Source: an uncultured Lachnospiraceae bacterium
GTDB lineage: Bacteria > Bacillota_A > Clostridia > Lachnospirales > Lachnospiraceae
DNA length: 64,000 nucleotides
Reading direction: 5' to 3'
Assembly (NCBI GenBank): GCA_902801585.1
Contig: CADCIU010000001.1
Location: 1 to 64,000, forward strand
Below the pieces are notes generated by a model. It ran no database searches. It was not told the DNA's origin and saw only the letters and a program-made list of their open reading frames with translations. The position numbers were made by a program, and so were the translations under genes. This document shows positions 29,448 through 37,937 of this stretch, one piece after another. The stretch's first letter is position 1; each line of letters opens with the position of its first letter.

Positions 29448-30944
29448 ATGAAACACTATTTGATTGACAGTGAAAATGTCGGAGATTTCTGGATCCCGCT
29501 GCTGGATCTGCCGGCGGACCAGGCGGAACTGATCGTATTTTATACGAAGAACAGTCCCCATATGAGTTATGACAGTCTCATCAAACTCAAGGAATCCGAC
29601 AGGGACGTTATCTTCATCAAATGCTATGAGGGAACCAATGCCCTGGACTTTCAGCTTTGTTCGGAACTGGGGTTCCGCATCGCAGGAAATGAGGAGGACG
29701 AATTCATCATCGTGACCAATGATACGGGATACGACGCGGCGGTGAAGTACTGGAGACACAAAGAGTATTCCGTAAAAAGAATTGCCGGAAAAGACAGCAG
29801 GACCGGCAGCCGCAGAAGAGGAAATCTTGCAAGGACGGACGTCGCCGCTGAGGTCAGTGCGATCCTCCACAAACTGGTCCGCACACAGGACCCGGATGAC
29901 AGCAGACAAAAAGGTACAGGTGAGCAGGATGACCTGAATACGCGCTTGCCTGAATCAGATTCTGATGTCACAGCCAAGTCGGAATTCGAAACGGATTCCT
30001 ATTACGATGATCCGGAAGAGAACCGGGAGGACGAGTTCGAGGAGGACGGATCCGAAGAGTTTGTCACAGAGGAAGAAGACACGGAAGATCATGACTCCCA
30101 AGATTATGATTCCGAAGACTATGATTCCGAAGATTATGATTCCGATGACGACTTTGAGGAAGAGGATCCTGACGCAGCGGATCCTGATCATGCTGATTCT
30201 GAAGATACTGATTCTCAGGATCCTGATGACGATGAAACGGATTCAGAAGACATGGAATCAGAGGATATGGATTCAGAGGATATGGGATCAGAAGATATGG
30301 ATTCAGAAGAAACGGATTCAGAAGATGCCGGATCGGATGAACCTGAATCTGATGACGATGAAAATTCCTATGATACAGATTCAGAGGAAGAAGCGGATCC
30401 GTATGATGACGGTGAACCTGATCTTATAGGTCCCGGTGCTGCTGTGAAAAGCTTTGAGGATGATCCGGCGGAGAACTTCTCCGAGGAGTCGCTTGAAGAA
30501 TCCGTAAATGACAGCGGTGAAGAAGCCGTACCGGAGGAGCATTTTACACCTGATGCAGAAGAGATCACTGCGATCGTCAACTGCATCGGAATGGATAATC
30601 TTGCGGAACTGCACAATCAGCTGATCCAGTTTTACGGAGAGAACGGCAAGGAAATCTATCAGTCCATCAAGTCAGGAGCATTGACGATCGAGAAGCAGAA
30701 CTGGGACAGAGAAGAGAAATTCCTGTATTACTGCGCACTGATCTTCAGGCACAGCGACGAGCCGGAAGAAGCGCTTGAAGAGGAGAATATCAGGGAATTC
30801 TCACAGTTTATCCTGGGAGCGGAGAACAAGAGGAAGAACCTGAACTCCCTGCGTTATGCGCTGCTCAAACACTACGGAAAAGAAAAGGGGCGCAGGTATT
30901 ATTTCATGCTCAAGCCCTATGTTAAGGCGTTGAACCAGATGTAA
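29448..30944 (+). CDS. PIN-like nuclease-fold protein with long acidic repeat linker
   Basis: A 498-residue protein with three parts. Residues 1-~110 are a PIN/NYN-like domain with spaced acidic sites: LIDSENVGD, GTNALDFQL and VTNDTGYDAAV. Residues ~145-345 are extremely acidic and include 15-bp repeats encoding DSEDM/DSEDY pentads (30094-30344). Residues ~365-498 form a helical charged domain without a known match. PIN-like domains cleave RNA, so a ribonuclease or RNA-binding role is plausible; the acidic linker could keep it off nucleic acid or bind basic partners. It has its own promoter and terminator. No antitoxin-like neighbour is seen. Confidence 0.7.
   Translation: MKHYLIDSENVGDFWIPLLDLPADQAELIVFYTKNSPHMSYDSLIKLKESDRDVIFIKCYEGTNALDFQLCSELGFRIAGNEEDEFIIVTNDTGYDAAVKYWRHKEYSVKRIAGKDSRTGSRRRGNLARTDVAAEVSAILHKLVRTQDPDDSRQKGTGEQDDLNTRLPESDSDVTAKSEFETDSYYDDPEENREDEFEEDGSEEFVTEEEDTEDHDSQDYDSEDYDSEDYDSDDDFEEEDPDAADPDHADSEDTDSQDPDDDETDSEDMESEDMDSEDMGSEDMDSEETDSEDAGSDEPESDDDENSYDTDSEEEADPYDDGEPDLIGPGAAVKSFEDDPAENFSEESLEESVNDSGEEAVPEEHFTPDAEEITAIVNCIGMDNLAELHNQLIQFYGENGKEIYQSIKSGALTIEKQNWDREEKFLYYCALIFRHSDEPEEALEEENIREFSQFILGAENKRKNLNSLRYALLKHYGKEKGRRYYFMLKPYVKALNQM
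30094..30344 (+). repeat. 15-bp coding repeats (acidic pentapeptides)
   Basis: Three full units plus a partial one start at 30094 (GATTCCGAAGATTAT type), and seven units cover 30240-30344 (GATTCAGAAGATATG type). They encode DSEDY and DSEDM/ESEDM/GSEDM pentads inside the PIN-like gene. Confidence 0.85.
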
Positions 30945-30973
30945 AAAGGAAAATCAGCCGGCTGACAGAACAG

Positions 30974-31029
30974 GGGCTGCCGCATTAAGCGAAAGGGATC
31001 CGAATCCTGCGCTTGTGCGGCAGCCCTTT
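30974..31029 (+). terminator. terminator after the PIN-like gene
   Basis: GGGCTGCCGC pairs with GCGGCAGCCC, and an inner AAGCG pairs with CGCTT; TTT follows. The 18 bases at 30968-30985 are identical to the arm at 22446-22463. Confidence 0.75.
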
Positions 31030-31138
31030 AAAATGTGATGAACTTGCTGTGTTCCACAAAGATCGTATCTTTTTTGTGAAACGTCATGACCATGACAGCA
31101 CGGCTGCAGGCAGCAAATGAAGTTAAATTATATTAATA

Positions 31139-31166
31139 TTGACATGATTTAGCTAAAAGGTATACT
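31139..31166 (+). promoter_or_regulatory. promoter for the manA-ROK fusion gene
   Basis: TTGACA at 31139-31144 and TATACT at 31161-31166 are 16 nt apart. The following leader is ~70 nt and contains no clear structure. Confidence 0.75.
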
Positions 31167-31241
31167 TTTCTTAGAACTACAGACATCTTGACACATTTGA
31201 CAGCAGGCATGGGCCGGGATTCTGCTGCGGAAAGGAATACT

Positions 31242-33095
31242 ATGGGGATCGTAAAGCTGAGACCGTCATGCAAGGACTATATATGGGGAGGCCACAGACT
31301 GGCAGAGGAGTACAACGTCGCATTTGACGGTCCCGTACTTGCGGAAGCCTGGGAACTGTCCTGTCATCCCGACGGCCCTTCGATCGTAGACGGAGGGACC
31401 TATGACGGGCTGACACTCGAACAGTACATTGAAAAGCGGGGGAGAGAGATCCTGGGAACGCATTGCAGAAGGTTCAGGGACTTTCCGATCCTGACGAAGT
31501 TCATTGATGCCAAGGACAACCTTTCCATTCAGGTCCATCCCAGCAACGGATTTGCACTGCAGAACGAAGGACAGTACGGCAAAACAGAGATGTGGTATGT
31601 GCTGGATGCGGAAGATGACGCGTTCTTATACTACGGGTTCAGCAGGGAGATCTCCAAGGAGGAGTTCGCCCAGAGGATCAAAGATAATACGCTTCTGGAA
31701 GTTCTCAATCCCGTTCCGGTCAAGAAGGGCGACGCTCTCTTTATAGAGTCGGGAACACTGCATGCGATCGGAAAAGGCATCCTGATCGCGGAGATCCAGC
31801 AGAACTCCAACGTCACTTACAGAGTATATGACTACGGAAGGGTCGGTAAGGACGGAAGAAAGAGAGACCTTCATATCGAGAAAGCGATCGCCGTTACGAA
31901 CCGCGTTCCGATCGTAAGGAGCGGGAGCAATTATCCGCACGTCGCGGACTGCGACTATTTCACCGTCGACAAACTCAATCTTGACGGGCGCCTCACATAC
32001 CGGATGCAGGGATCGGTCAGCAGCGCCTCTTTCCTGAGCATCCTGATCCTGGACGGAGAAGGCACGATCAGCTGCAGCGGAGAGCAGATCCGCTACAGGA
32101 AAGGCGACAGCCTCTTCCTCGATGCAGGGAGCGGAGACTGGCAGATCGAAGGCTCCTGTGATGCGCTCCTTACAACGATCCGCGAGAAAGCAAGCCCCGT
32201 CAGAGTCGGGATCCGCTATGGGTCCTCAGATATAGAGATCGGTCTTGTGGACGACCGCAGCCACCTGATCGATATGGAAAAATACAGAACGCCCAAGCGC
32301 AGGACACCTGTGGAGATGATCGATGAGACAGCGCGCAGAACGCTGGCACTGCTCGAAAAGAATCAGATCCCGCTCGATCAGTGCATTGGAGTCGGCGTCG
32401 GCGTACCGGGAACCGTGGACCGCAGAGAGGGCAAAGTCATCTATTCCAACAACCTCCGCTGGGAAGACGTGGAACTTGTAAAAGAACTTGGGAAGGTGAT
32501 CCCCTGTCCCGTAAGGATCGCGAATGATGCGGATTGTGCTGCGCTGGGAGAAGCGGCCGCAGGTGCCGGAAAACATTACAGCGACGTCGTGATGTTCACG
32601 CTCGGAAACGGTGTAGGCGGCGGCATCATCATTGGCGGACAGGTGTTTGAAGGCGGTGTCATGGGCGGCTCCGAAGTCGGACACCAGGTGATCCGCGTGA
32701 ACGGAAGAAAGTGCACCTGCGGAAGAAAAGGGTGTCTTGAGGCGTATGCCTCGGTACCTGCATTCGTGCAGGCTGCGGAGAAAAGCTCGGGAAAGAGCGG
32801 TATAACGCCGAATGATATTTTCAAAATGGCGCAGGAAGGCGATCCCGATATGCAGGAGACTGCAGAGCAGTATATTCAGATGCTCGGTACCGGCATGGTC
32901 AATATTGTCAATATGTTCCGGCCTCAGCTGGTCCTGATCGGCGGAGAGATGAGTTCCTGCGCGGATTATATGATAGAGCCCCTCAAGAAAATGATCCGGG
33001 AGGATGCTTTTGGCGGAGAACAGGGGCAGCTGCCCGAGATTGCCGCTGCGGAACTCGGATCCAATGCCGGTATGATCGGCGCCGCCAATCTGTGA
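31242..33095 (+). CDS. phosphomannose isomerase-ROK kinase fusion
   Basis: A 617-residue fusion. Residues 1-~310 are a type I mannose-6-phosphate isomerase of the Bacillus ManA class, with cupin metal sites in QVHPSNGFA, GKTEMWYVL and ESGTLHAIGKG. Residues ~320-617 are a ROK-family sugar kinase with GVGVPGTVD, catalytic NDADCAALGE, GNGVGGG and the zinc motif CTCGRKGCLEAYAS. The first ROK phosphate loop, normally DxGGT, reads IRYGSSD, so the kinase may be impaired or altered. The fusion would join Man6P/Fru6P interconversion with sugar phosphorylation. AAAGGA precedes the ATG at 31242. Confidence 0.88.
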   Translation: MGIVKLRPSCKDYIWGGHRLAEEYNVAFDGPVLAEAWELSCHPDGPSIVDGGTYDGLTLEQYIEKRGREILGTHCRRFRDFPILTKFIDAKDNLSIQVHPSNGFALQNEGQYGKTEMWYVLDAEDDAFLYYGFSREISKEEFAQRIKDNTLLEVLNPVPVKKGDALFIESGTLHAIGKGILIAEIQQNSNVTYRVYDYGRVGKDGRKRDLHIEKAIAVTNRVPIVRSGSNYPHVADCDYFTVDKLNLDGRLTYRMQGSVSSASFLSILILDGEGTISCSGEQIRYRKGDSLFLDAGSGDWQIEGSCDALLTTIREKASPVRVGIRYGSSDIEIGLVDDRSHLIDMEKYRTPKRRTPVEMIDETARRTLALLEKNQIPLDQCIGVGVGVPGTVDRREGKVIYSNNLRWEDVELVKELGKVIPCPVRIANDADCAALGEAAAGAGKHYSDVVMFTLGNGVGGGIIIGGQVFEGGVMGGSEVGHQVIRVNGRKCTCGRKGCLEAYASVPAFVQAAEKSSGKSGITPNDIFKMAQEGDPDMQETAEQYIQMLGTGMVNIVNMFRPQLVLIGGEMSSCADYMIEPLKKMIREDAFGGEQGQLPEIAAAELGSNAGMIGAANL

Positions 33096-33150
33096 CGGGA
33101 CCTGATACAGACTTCTTTACTGCAGCGTATAATAAAAGTTCGCGTATATG

Positions 33151-33207
33151 AGCGGGAGAGTTCCGGAAGAAAAGGCCGCTTTTCGGAAGGAATCTCCCGC
33201 TATATTT
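33151..33207 (+). terminator. terminator after manA-ROK
   Basis: AGCGGGAGA at 33151-33159 pairs with TCTCCCGCT at 33193-33201, with TTCC/GGAA inside, then TATATTT. Confidence 0.7.
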
Positions 33208-33278
33208 CGGTCTTTTGACCGTTTTTTCAGCGCTGAAGTAATCCTGAATGAGCGCTAAGTATGAATTTTTTGTGGATT

Positions 33279-33308
33279 TTGCGAAAAAATACAACTATAA
33301 TGTATAAT
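33279..33308 (+). promoter_or_regulatory. promoter for the lipoprotein-sirtuin group
   Basis: TTGCGA at 33279-33284 and TATAAT at 33303-33308 are 18 nt apart. The ~120-nt leader holds a small GCAGC/GCTGC hairpin near 33332-33350. Confidence 0.55.
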
Positions 33309-33435
33309 CTGATGTGAAGGCTTCGGGAAAAGCAGCGCGTTCCCGGCTGCTGTAGAAAAAAAGGACTGTCAGTGGTAGGATAGGAAACAGAGAGCGGACC
33401 CGGATACGGAACACGTTCGGACATGGAGGTTATGC

Positions 33436-34080
33436 ATGATAAAACCCGGAACACTGCTGATCATAGCGATGATATGCTCTGCAGTACTCATGGCGGGCTG
33501 CGGCGGGAAGAGCCATCAGGCGGGAAATCCTGAGAACGGAAGCACATCCGCACAGGCTGCGGCGGAGACGGAACCCACGGATCTGGACGAGGATACGGCC
33601 GGAGAAGAGACAGAACCGGAACATGAAACGGAACCACGGGATCTTCTGATCGACGGGAGTGACATATATACGCAGTTCTTTCACTTGAGTGTTCCCGGGG
33701 AGTGGGAAGCAAATGTGAACTATCACTATTTTCAGGATCCCGATCAGGACCGGTATGCACTGGATATCGTAGAATACAACAGTATGATCGCATCAGAGGG
33801 AACAGGCGGGCTCGTGTACTCTATCGTCCTTTATGAGAAGTATGAGGAAGAGAGAGGGATGGAGTCGTCGAGGTACCTTGGGATGCTGAGAAATGAGGAA
33901 GGAAGATTTTTATACGTCTTCCTGGAGTATCCCAAGAATGCCGGAGATTCGGGAAGCACTGAAGGCGCGCGCCGCATGATCCTGGACTTTGAGGATCAGA
34001 TCCCGGATCATCTGGAGGGACGAAACGGATTTGAGTTTTCAACGGGGCAGAGCACCGTTGATACGGAAACGGAGGAATGA
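33436..34080 (+). CDS. predicted lipoprotein, unknown function
   Basis: A 214-residue protein with a type II signal peptide and lipobox LMAGC (Cys22). A Glu/Thr/Ala-rich spacer (~30-65) lies before a globular part (FFHLSVPGEWEANVNYHYF to ~190) of unknown fold. GGAGG at 33425-33429 precedes the ATG. It is linked to a second lipoprotein gene, which starts seven bases later. No family recognised. Confidence 0.7.
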   Translation: MIKPGTLLIIAMICSAVLMAGCGGKSHQAGNPENGSTSAQAAAETEPTDLDEDTAGEETEPEHETEPRDLLIDGSDIYTQFFHLSVPGEWEANVNYHYFQDPDQDRYALDIVEYNSMIASEGTGGLVYSIVLYEKYEEERGMESSRYLGMLRNEEGRFLYVFLEYPKNAGDSGSTEGARRMILDFEDQIPDHLEGRNGFEFSTGQSTVDTETEE

Positions 34081-34087
34081 TCATAAC

Positions 34088-34771
34088 ATGTCAAATAGAA
34101 TATTGGCCTTATTACTTGCACTTTTGCTGGTCGGGTGCGCATCGCCTGCCGCACCGGACGCATCTGCCGGAGTGAGCGGACAGGAGGCGGCTGAGGCAGC
34201 CTCGAGCGGCGAAACGGCAGGAAAGGAAAACTCCGAAGCGGGTGGAACTCCTCAGGGAGCGGATCATACCGAAGATGCATCCGGGCAGGGATCCTCAGGC
34301 AGTGATGAACAGGATGATATTGTAGTCGTGGTGATCCCGACGATCTACGAGAATGTCACAACGCAGGAAGAAGCTGACAGGATCCGCGATGAGAACGGCT
34401 ATCTCAGTGCGGAGCTGCAGGAAGACAACAGCCTGAAGATCACTATGACCCGCGAGCAGCACCGCAAAATGCTCGAGGAGTTTAAGGCGTCGGTGGATCA
34501 GGCGATCCAAGAGATCACAACTTCAGAGAATTACCCCACGGTGGAAAAAATAGAGTATAATGATGAGTACAGCGTGTTTACTGTGACTGTAAACAGTGAC
34601 GAGATCGGGATCGTCGAACGGCAGCTCGCAGAGGAACTTATTATGTACGGCACTTTTTATCATGTGTGTTCGGGCAATGATGTGGAGAACATTCATGTAG
34701 ATTACATCAGTAAAGAATCAGGCGAGGTTTTGGAATCTGCAGATTCGGGGAGCCTTGAAAGTGCATATTAA
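34088..34771 (+). CDS. predicted lipoprotein, unknown function
   Basis: A 227-residue protein with a signal peptide and lipobox LLVGC (Cys16). An Ala/Ser/Glu/Gly-rich spacer precedes a globular domain starting near VVVVIPTIYENVTTQEEADRIRDENGY, which is predicted alpha/beta, with a charged helix (MLEEFKASVDQAIQEITTSENYP). I chose the ATG at 34088, directly before the signal sequence; GGAGG overlaps the previous stop. Function unknown. Confidence 0.7.
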   Translation: MSNRILALLLALLLVGCASPAAPDASAGVSGQEAAEAASSGETAGKENSEAGGTPQGADHTEDASGQGSSGSDEQDDIVVVVIPTIYENVTTQEEADRIRDENGYLSAELQEDNSLKITMTREQHRKMLEEFKASVDQAIQEITTSENYPTVEKIEYNDEYSVFTVTVNSDEIGIVERQLAEELIMYGTFYHVCSGNDVENIHVDYISKESGEVLESADSGSLESAY

Positions 34772-34804
34772 GAGATAGTGCATATTAAAGAGAGGAGGTC
34801 TTTC

Positions 34805-35608
34805 ATGAAGCATCTGGGTCAGTTTTCCACTAGAAAAGAAGAAGCAGCGCATCTTCGCTCGCTCAGGGGTGAGGAAAAATATGAAGCGCTCAATGAGATC
34901 ATCGAAAAGTCAGCTCATATTGCCTTTTTCGGAGGCGCAGGCGTTTCCACGGAGAGCGGCATTCCGGACTTCAGGAGTAAGGACGGCCTGTATAATCAGC
35001 ACGATGTGAGATTTGACAGATATGAACCGGAATACCTGCTGAGCAGCAGCTGCCTCTATCATGAACCCAAGGTCTTCTTTGAATTCTACAGACAGAAGAT
35101 GGACGCGAGGCACTGCCATCCCAACAGGGCTCATATCAAACTGGCGGAAATGGAAGCAGCCGGCAAATTGGACGGCGTGATCACACAGAATATTGACGGC
35201 CTTCATCAGAAAGCAGGCAGCAAAGTGGTCTATGAGGTCCACGGATCCACGCTGCGCAACTACTGCGACCGATGCGGCAGGAAGTATCCGGAAGACTATA
35301 TTTACGACAGCGATGAAGCCGTACCCCACTGCTCATGCGGAGGATTGATCCGTCCCGACGTCACTCTGTACGGGGAGTCTCTGCCTGTCAGTGCATGGGA
35401 AGGCGCAGACCGGCTGATCAGAAAAGCAGACTGCCTGATCGTGGGCGGCACTTCTCTGACTGTCTATCCGGCAGCGTCGCTGGTCAGGTACTACAGCGGC
35501 GGCTACCTGATCATCGTCAACCGGGACGCCACAGGACAGGAGGAATGGGCTGACCTCACATTCCATGAGAGTATCGGAGAAGTATTCTCGCATATTCAGA
35601 TTTCCTGA
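34805..35608 (+). CDS. Sir2-family NAD-dependent deacylase
   Basis: A 267-residue sirtuin. NAD site GAGVSTESGIPDFRS, catalytic TQNIDGLHQKAG with VYEVHGS His, and a zinc knuckle CDRC...CSCGG are all visible. It removes acetyl or other acyl groups from lysine using NAD. AGGAGG precedes the ATG at 34805; an earlier GTG lacks a good site. The first ~40 residues (RKEEAAHLRSLRGEEKYEAL) extend beyond the catalytic core. It is followed after 16 nt by a CpXC protein gene. Confidence 0.93.
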   Translation: MKHLGQFSTRKEEAAHLRSLRGEEKYEALNEIIEKSAHIAFFGGAGVSTESGIPDFRSKDGLYNQHDVRFDRYEPEYLLSSSCLYHEPKVFFEFYRQKMDARHCHPNRAHIKLAEMEAAGKLDGVITQNIDGLHQKAGSKVVYEVHGSTLRNYCDRCGRKYPEDYIYDSDEAVPHCSCGGLIRPDVTLYGESLPVSAWEGADRLIRKADCLIVGGTSLTVYPAASLVRYYSGGYLIIVNRDATGQEEWADLTFHESIGEVFSHIQIS

Positions 35609-35624
35609 AGAAGGATCGATAGAA

Positions 35625-36299
35625 ATGTCAAGTAAAAAGATAGAAAAAATCCGCTGCCCCAAATGCGGCCATGAGCATGATTTTACGATATGGAGCAGCA
35701 TCAATACGGAACTGGATCCCGACCTGAAGGAAAGGATCCGTACAGGGGAGCTCTTCAGAACAGTCTGTCCTATGTGCGGACAGCAGATCGACGTCGTCTA
35801 TCCCTGTCTCTATCATCAGATGGCTGACAGGATCATGATCTACTATGCACCGGGCAGAGAATCCATGGAAAAAGCGGCTGCTGCCTTTGAGACAGGTACA
35901 GAAGCGTTCGGAGAGATAACAGGGGATGCACCGGAAACAGCCGGCTACAGGAACCGTGTGGTGGGAAGCCTGTATGATTTCCAGGAAAAGCTTGCCATCT
36001 TTGATGCAGGTCTGGACGACCGGATCGTGGAGATCTGTAAAGTTCTCGTCGGCAGTGAACTTCAGGAATCGCAGCCGGAGGCAGTCTTTGATGATCTGCT
36101 GTTTTACAAGGACCCCGAGGGAGGCAGCCGGCTCGCGCTCATGAGAGAAGGCAATGCGTTTGCATCCATCGGCCTTCCGCCCGAGATCTACCGTGATGTA
36201 GGGGAGAGCTACAGGAATCTCATCGATGCATACGGCAATGAGACCGTGATCGATATGGATTGGGTCATGAGAAGTGTTTCCAAAGCGGGCGGTGCATGA
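35625..36299 (+). CDS. CpXC-domain protein
   Basis: A 224-residue protein whose N-terminal ~65 residues are a CpXC zinc-binding domain (IRCPKCGHEHDFTIWSSINTE... then VCPMCGQQ). The rest is mixed helix with VIDMDWVMRSVSKAGG at the end. CpXC proteins are common in Clostridia, often in envelope or lipoprotein neighbourhoods, with no known function. ATG at 35625 has AAGGA upstream. Zinc binding through four Cys is inferred from motif. Confidence 0.85.
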   Translation: MSSKKIEKIRCPKCGHEHDFTIWSSINTELDPDLKERIRTGELFRTVCPMCGQQIDVVYPCLYHQMADRIMIYYAPGRESMEKAAAAFETGTEAFGEITGDAPETAGYRNRVVGSLYDFQEKLAIFDAGLDDRIVEICKVLVGSELQESQPEAVFDDLLFYKDPEGGSRLALMREGNAFASIGLPPEIYRDVGESYRNLIDAYGNETVIDMDWVMRSVSKAGGA

Positions 36300-36386
36300 C
36301 CCGCCGGCCGTTCGGGAAAACACGAAAAGACTGATAGAACAAGGAAAGAGTATACTTAGAAACATTGAAGGAGGATGAAGTCTGTT

Positions 36387-37472
36387 ATGAAAATGAAAGT
36401 GTTAGTTACAGCTGCAGCGGCTTTGGCCATAGCAATCTCTGCGATCGGCTGCTCCAACCAGCAGACCGCGGCGCCTGCCGCCGATGAAGGCGCTTCTGTG
36501 GAAACACCGGCAGAGACGCAGGAGACACAGGAAACCGAAAAGACTCAGGAGGCGCCTGCTCAGGACACATCAGCTGAAGCAAAGGAGAGCACTTCTGCCA
36601 ATCCGATCGCGGAACATGTCGGTGTCTATACGGCAAAGGACAATGAGAACTTTAATCTGCTGATCGAAGCGGCAGATGATGCGGATATGGTCAAAGTCTC
36701 TGTGGTCCTCAGCGATCCCGAACAGCCCTATACATATTGGGAACTGTACGGCTCCGTTGACGGCAGCATGAAGATCAGTTATTCCGACGGAGGAAAATTC
36801 GAGATCCAGCTCAACGACCAGGGAGAACCGGAAGATGTCATGCTCTATGATGACGGCACAGGTACGATCCAGATCTCCCCGGAAGGCAGCATCACATGGA
36901 AAGACGACAAAGAAGATGCCGGAAAAGATGCGGTGTTTGTTTGGAATGAAGAGCTGTCCCAGCAGGTCAGAGAACAGATGGCACAGGCCGACGATGATGT
37001 GGCGGCTTCTCAGAACAGCACAATGAACTGGGCCGGCCCCTACAAGGATACCAATAATCTGAGCAGGACAATGATGATCCAGTCCGGTGAGGAAGGCACG
37101 AACAAATGCACGATCACGGTCAAGGATGAGCTTGAAGGAAACGAAGCCGTGATCTGGACCATGGACGGCGAGTTCAACGAAGAGACAATGACGATCGAAT
37201 ATGAGAACTGCGTGAAAAAGAAGGGACACCTGAGTGAGAATACCGAAGATAACGCAGATGTTCCTTTTGCCGCCAAATTGGATGACGAGGAAGTTCTCTA
37301 CGATGTCGGAACCGGCAGATTTGTGATCCATGAAGAGAACAGCACGCTCACATGGGAAGATGATATGGAGGATGAAGGTAAGGAGTCCTCTTTCGTGTTC
37401 AGCTTTGATTACGGCGGATTTGACACGGAGGGAACTACTCAGGAAGCTGCTCAGGAAGAATCCGCACAGTGA
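36387..37472 (+). CDS. predicted lipoprotein with duplicated C-terminal domain
   Basis: A protein of about 361 residues with a signal peptide and lipobox AIGC (Cys near 22), then a Glu/Thr/Gln/Ala-rich spacer to ~75. Two similar ~110-residue beta-rich halves follow: each has a segment such as GTGTIQISPEGSITWKDD or GTGRFVIHEENSTLTWEDD ending in EDAGKDAVFVW or EDEGKESSFVF, pointing to internal duplication. AAGGAGG is only one base from an ATG at 36375, so 36387 is preferred. Function unknown; extracytoplasmic and membrane-anchored. Confidence 0.75.
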   Translation: MKMKVLVTAAAALAIAISAIGCSNQQTAAPAADEGASVETPAETQETQETEKTQEAPAQDTSAEAKESTSANPIAEHVGVYTAKDNENFNLLIEAADDADMVKVSVVLSDPEQPYTYWELYGSVDGSMKISYSDGGKFEIQLNDQGEPEDVMLYDDGTGTIQISPEGSITWKDDKEDAGKDAVFVWNEELSQQVREQMAQADDDVAASQNSTMNWAGPYKDTNNLSRTMMIQSGEEGTNKCTITVKDELEGNEAVIWTMDGEFNEETMTIEYENCVKKKGHLSENTEDNADVPFAAKLDDEEVLYDVGTGRFVIHEENSTLTWEDDMEDEGKESSFVFSFDYGGFDTEGTTQEAAQEESAQ

Positions 37473-37511
37473 GGAACCTGACACCTGCCCAATCGTCGAA
37501 ATGAGGGGATT

Positions 37512-37937
37512 ATGATGATCAAAGACTGGTGGGACCGCTTAATGAGAAAGTTTAAAGGGAAAAAAGACCGCGTTGATCAGGAGCCTGTAATGAGCCTGGA
37601 GCCGAATGAGGCTCCGGAGCCCGTCCCGGAGAGAAAGACTTCCGATGAAGTCATCATTGCGATGGCGGAATCTGCTGTAGAAGCTGCGGGCAGTATAACA
37701 GAGATTCACAAAGCAGTGACGGACGGCGCAGAACCGGATCCGGGCGGAAAAAAAGAGGCCGCAGCAGCGGAGGATCTGTTCTCCGAGGAGACGCTGTTTG
37801 AAGAAGTATTATCTGAAGAAGTATTATCTGAGGATGCGTTATCAGAAGATGCGATATCAGAAGATGCATTATCTGCAGTTGACCCCGGCACAGGGACGGA
37901 TGAGGAAGAATCGGATGAAAGCGGACAGGAATGTTAG
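37512..37937 (+). CDS. acidic pentapeptide-repeat hypothetical protein
   Basis: A 141-residue protein. A short basic amphipathic start (MIKDWWDRLMRKFKGKKDR) could touch the membrane face or nucleic acid. The middle has an SITEIHKAVTDGA segment. Residues ~87-121 are seven acidic pentads (EDLFS, EETLF, EEVLS x2, EDALS, EDAIS, EDALS) encoded by 15-bp tandem units. It is strongly acidic and probably disordered. No family recognised. Confidence 0.65.
   Translation: MMIKDWWDRLMRKFKGKKDRVDQEPVMSLEPNEAPEPVPERKTSDEVIIAMAESAVEAAGSITEIHKAVTDGAEPDPGGKKEAAAAEDLFSEETLFEEVLSEEVLSEDALSEDAISEDALSAVDPGTGTDEEESDESGQEC
37770..37874 (+). repeat. 15-bp tandem repeat, seven units
   Basis: Seven units; units 3 and 4 are identical (GAAGAAGTATTATCT) and units 5-7 are close (GAAGATGCATTATCT type). 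They encode EEVLS/EDALS. The near-identity of some units suggests recent expansion. Confidence 0.9.

Noticed and set aside
31188..31241. TTG start upstream of the manA-ROK fusion
   Set aside because: The TTG lies just after the predicted -10 region, close to the transcription start, and has no ribosome site. AAAGGA and ManA homology fit 31242.
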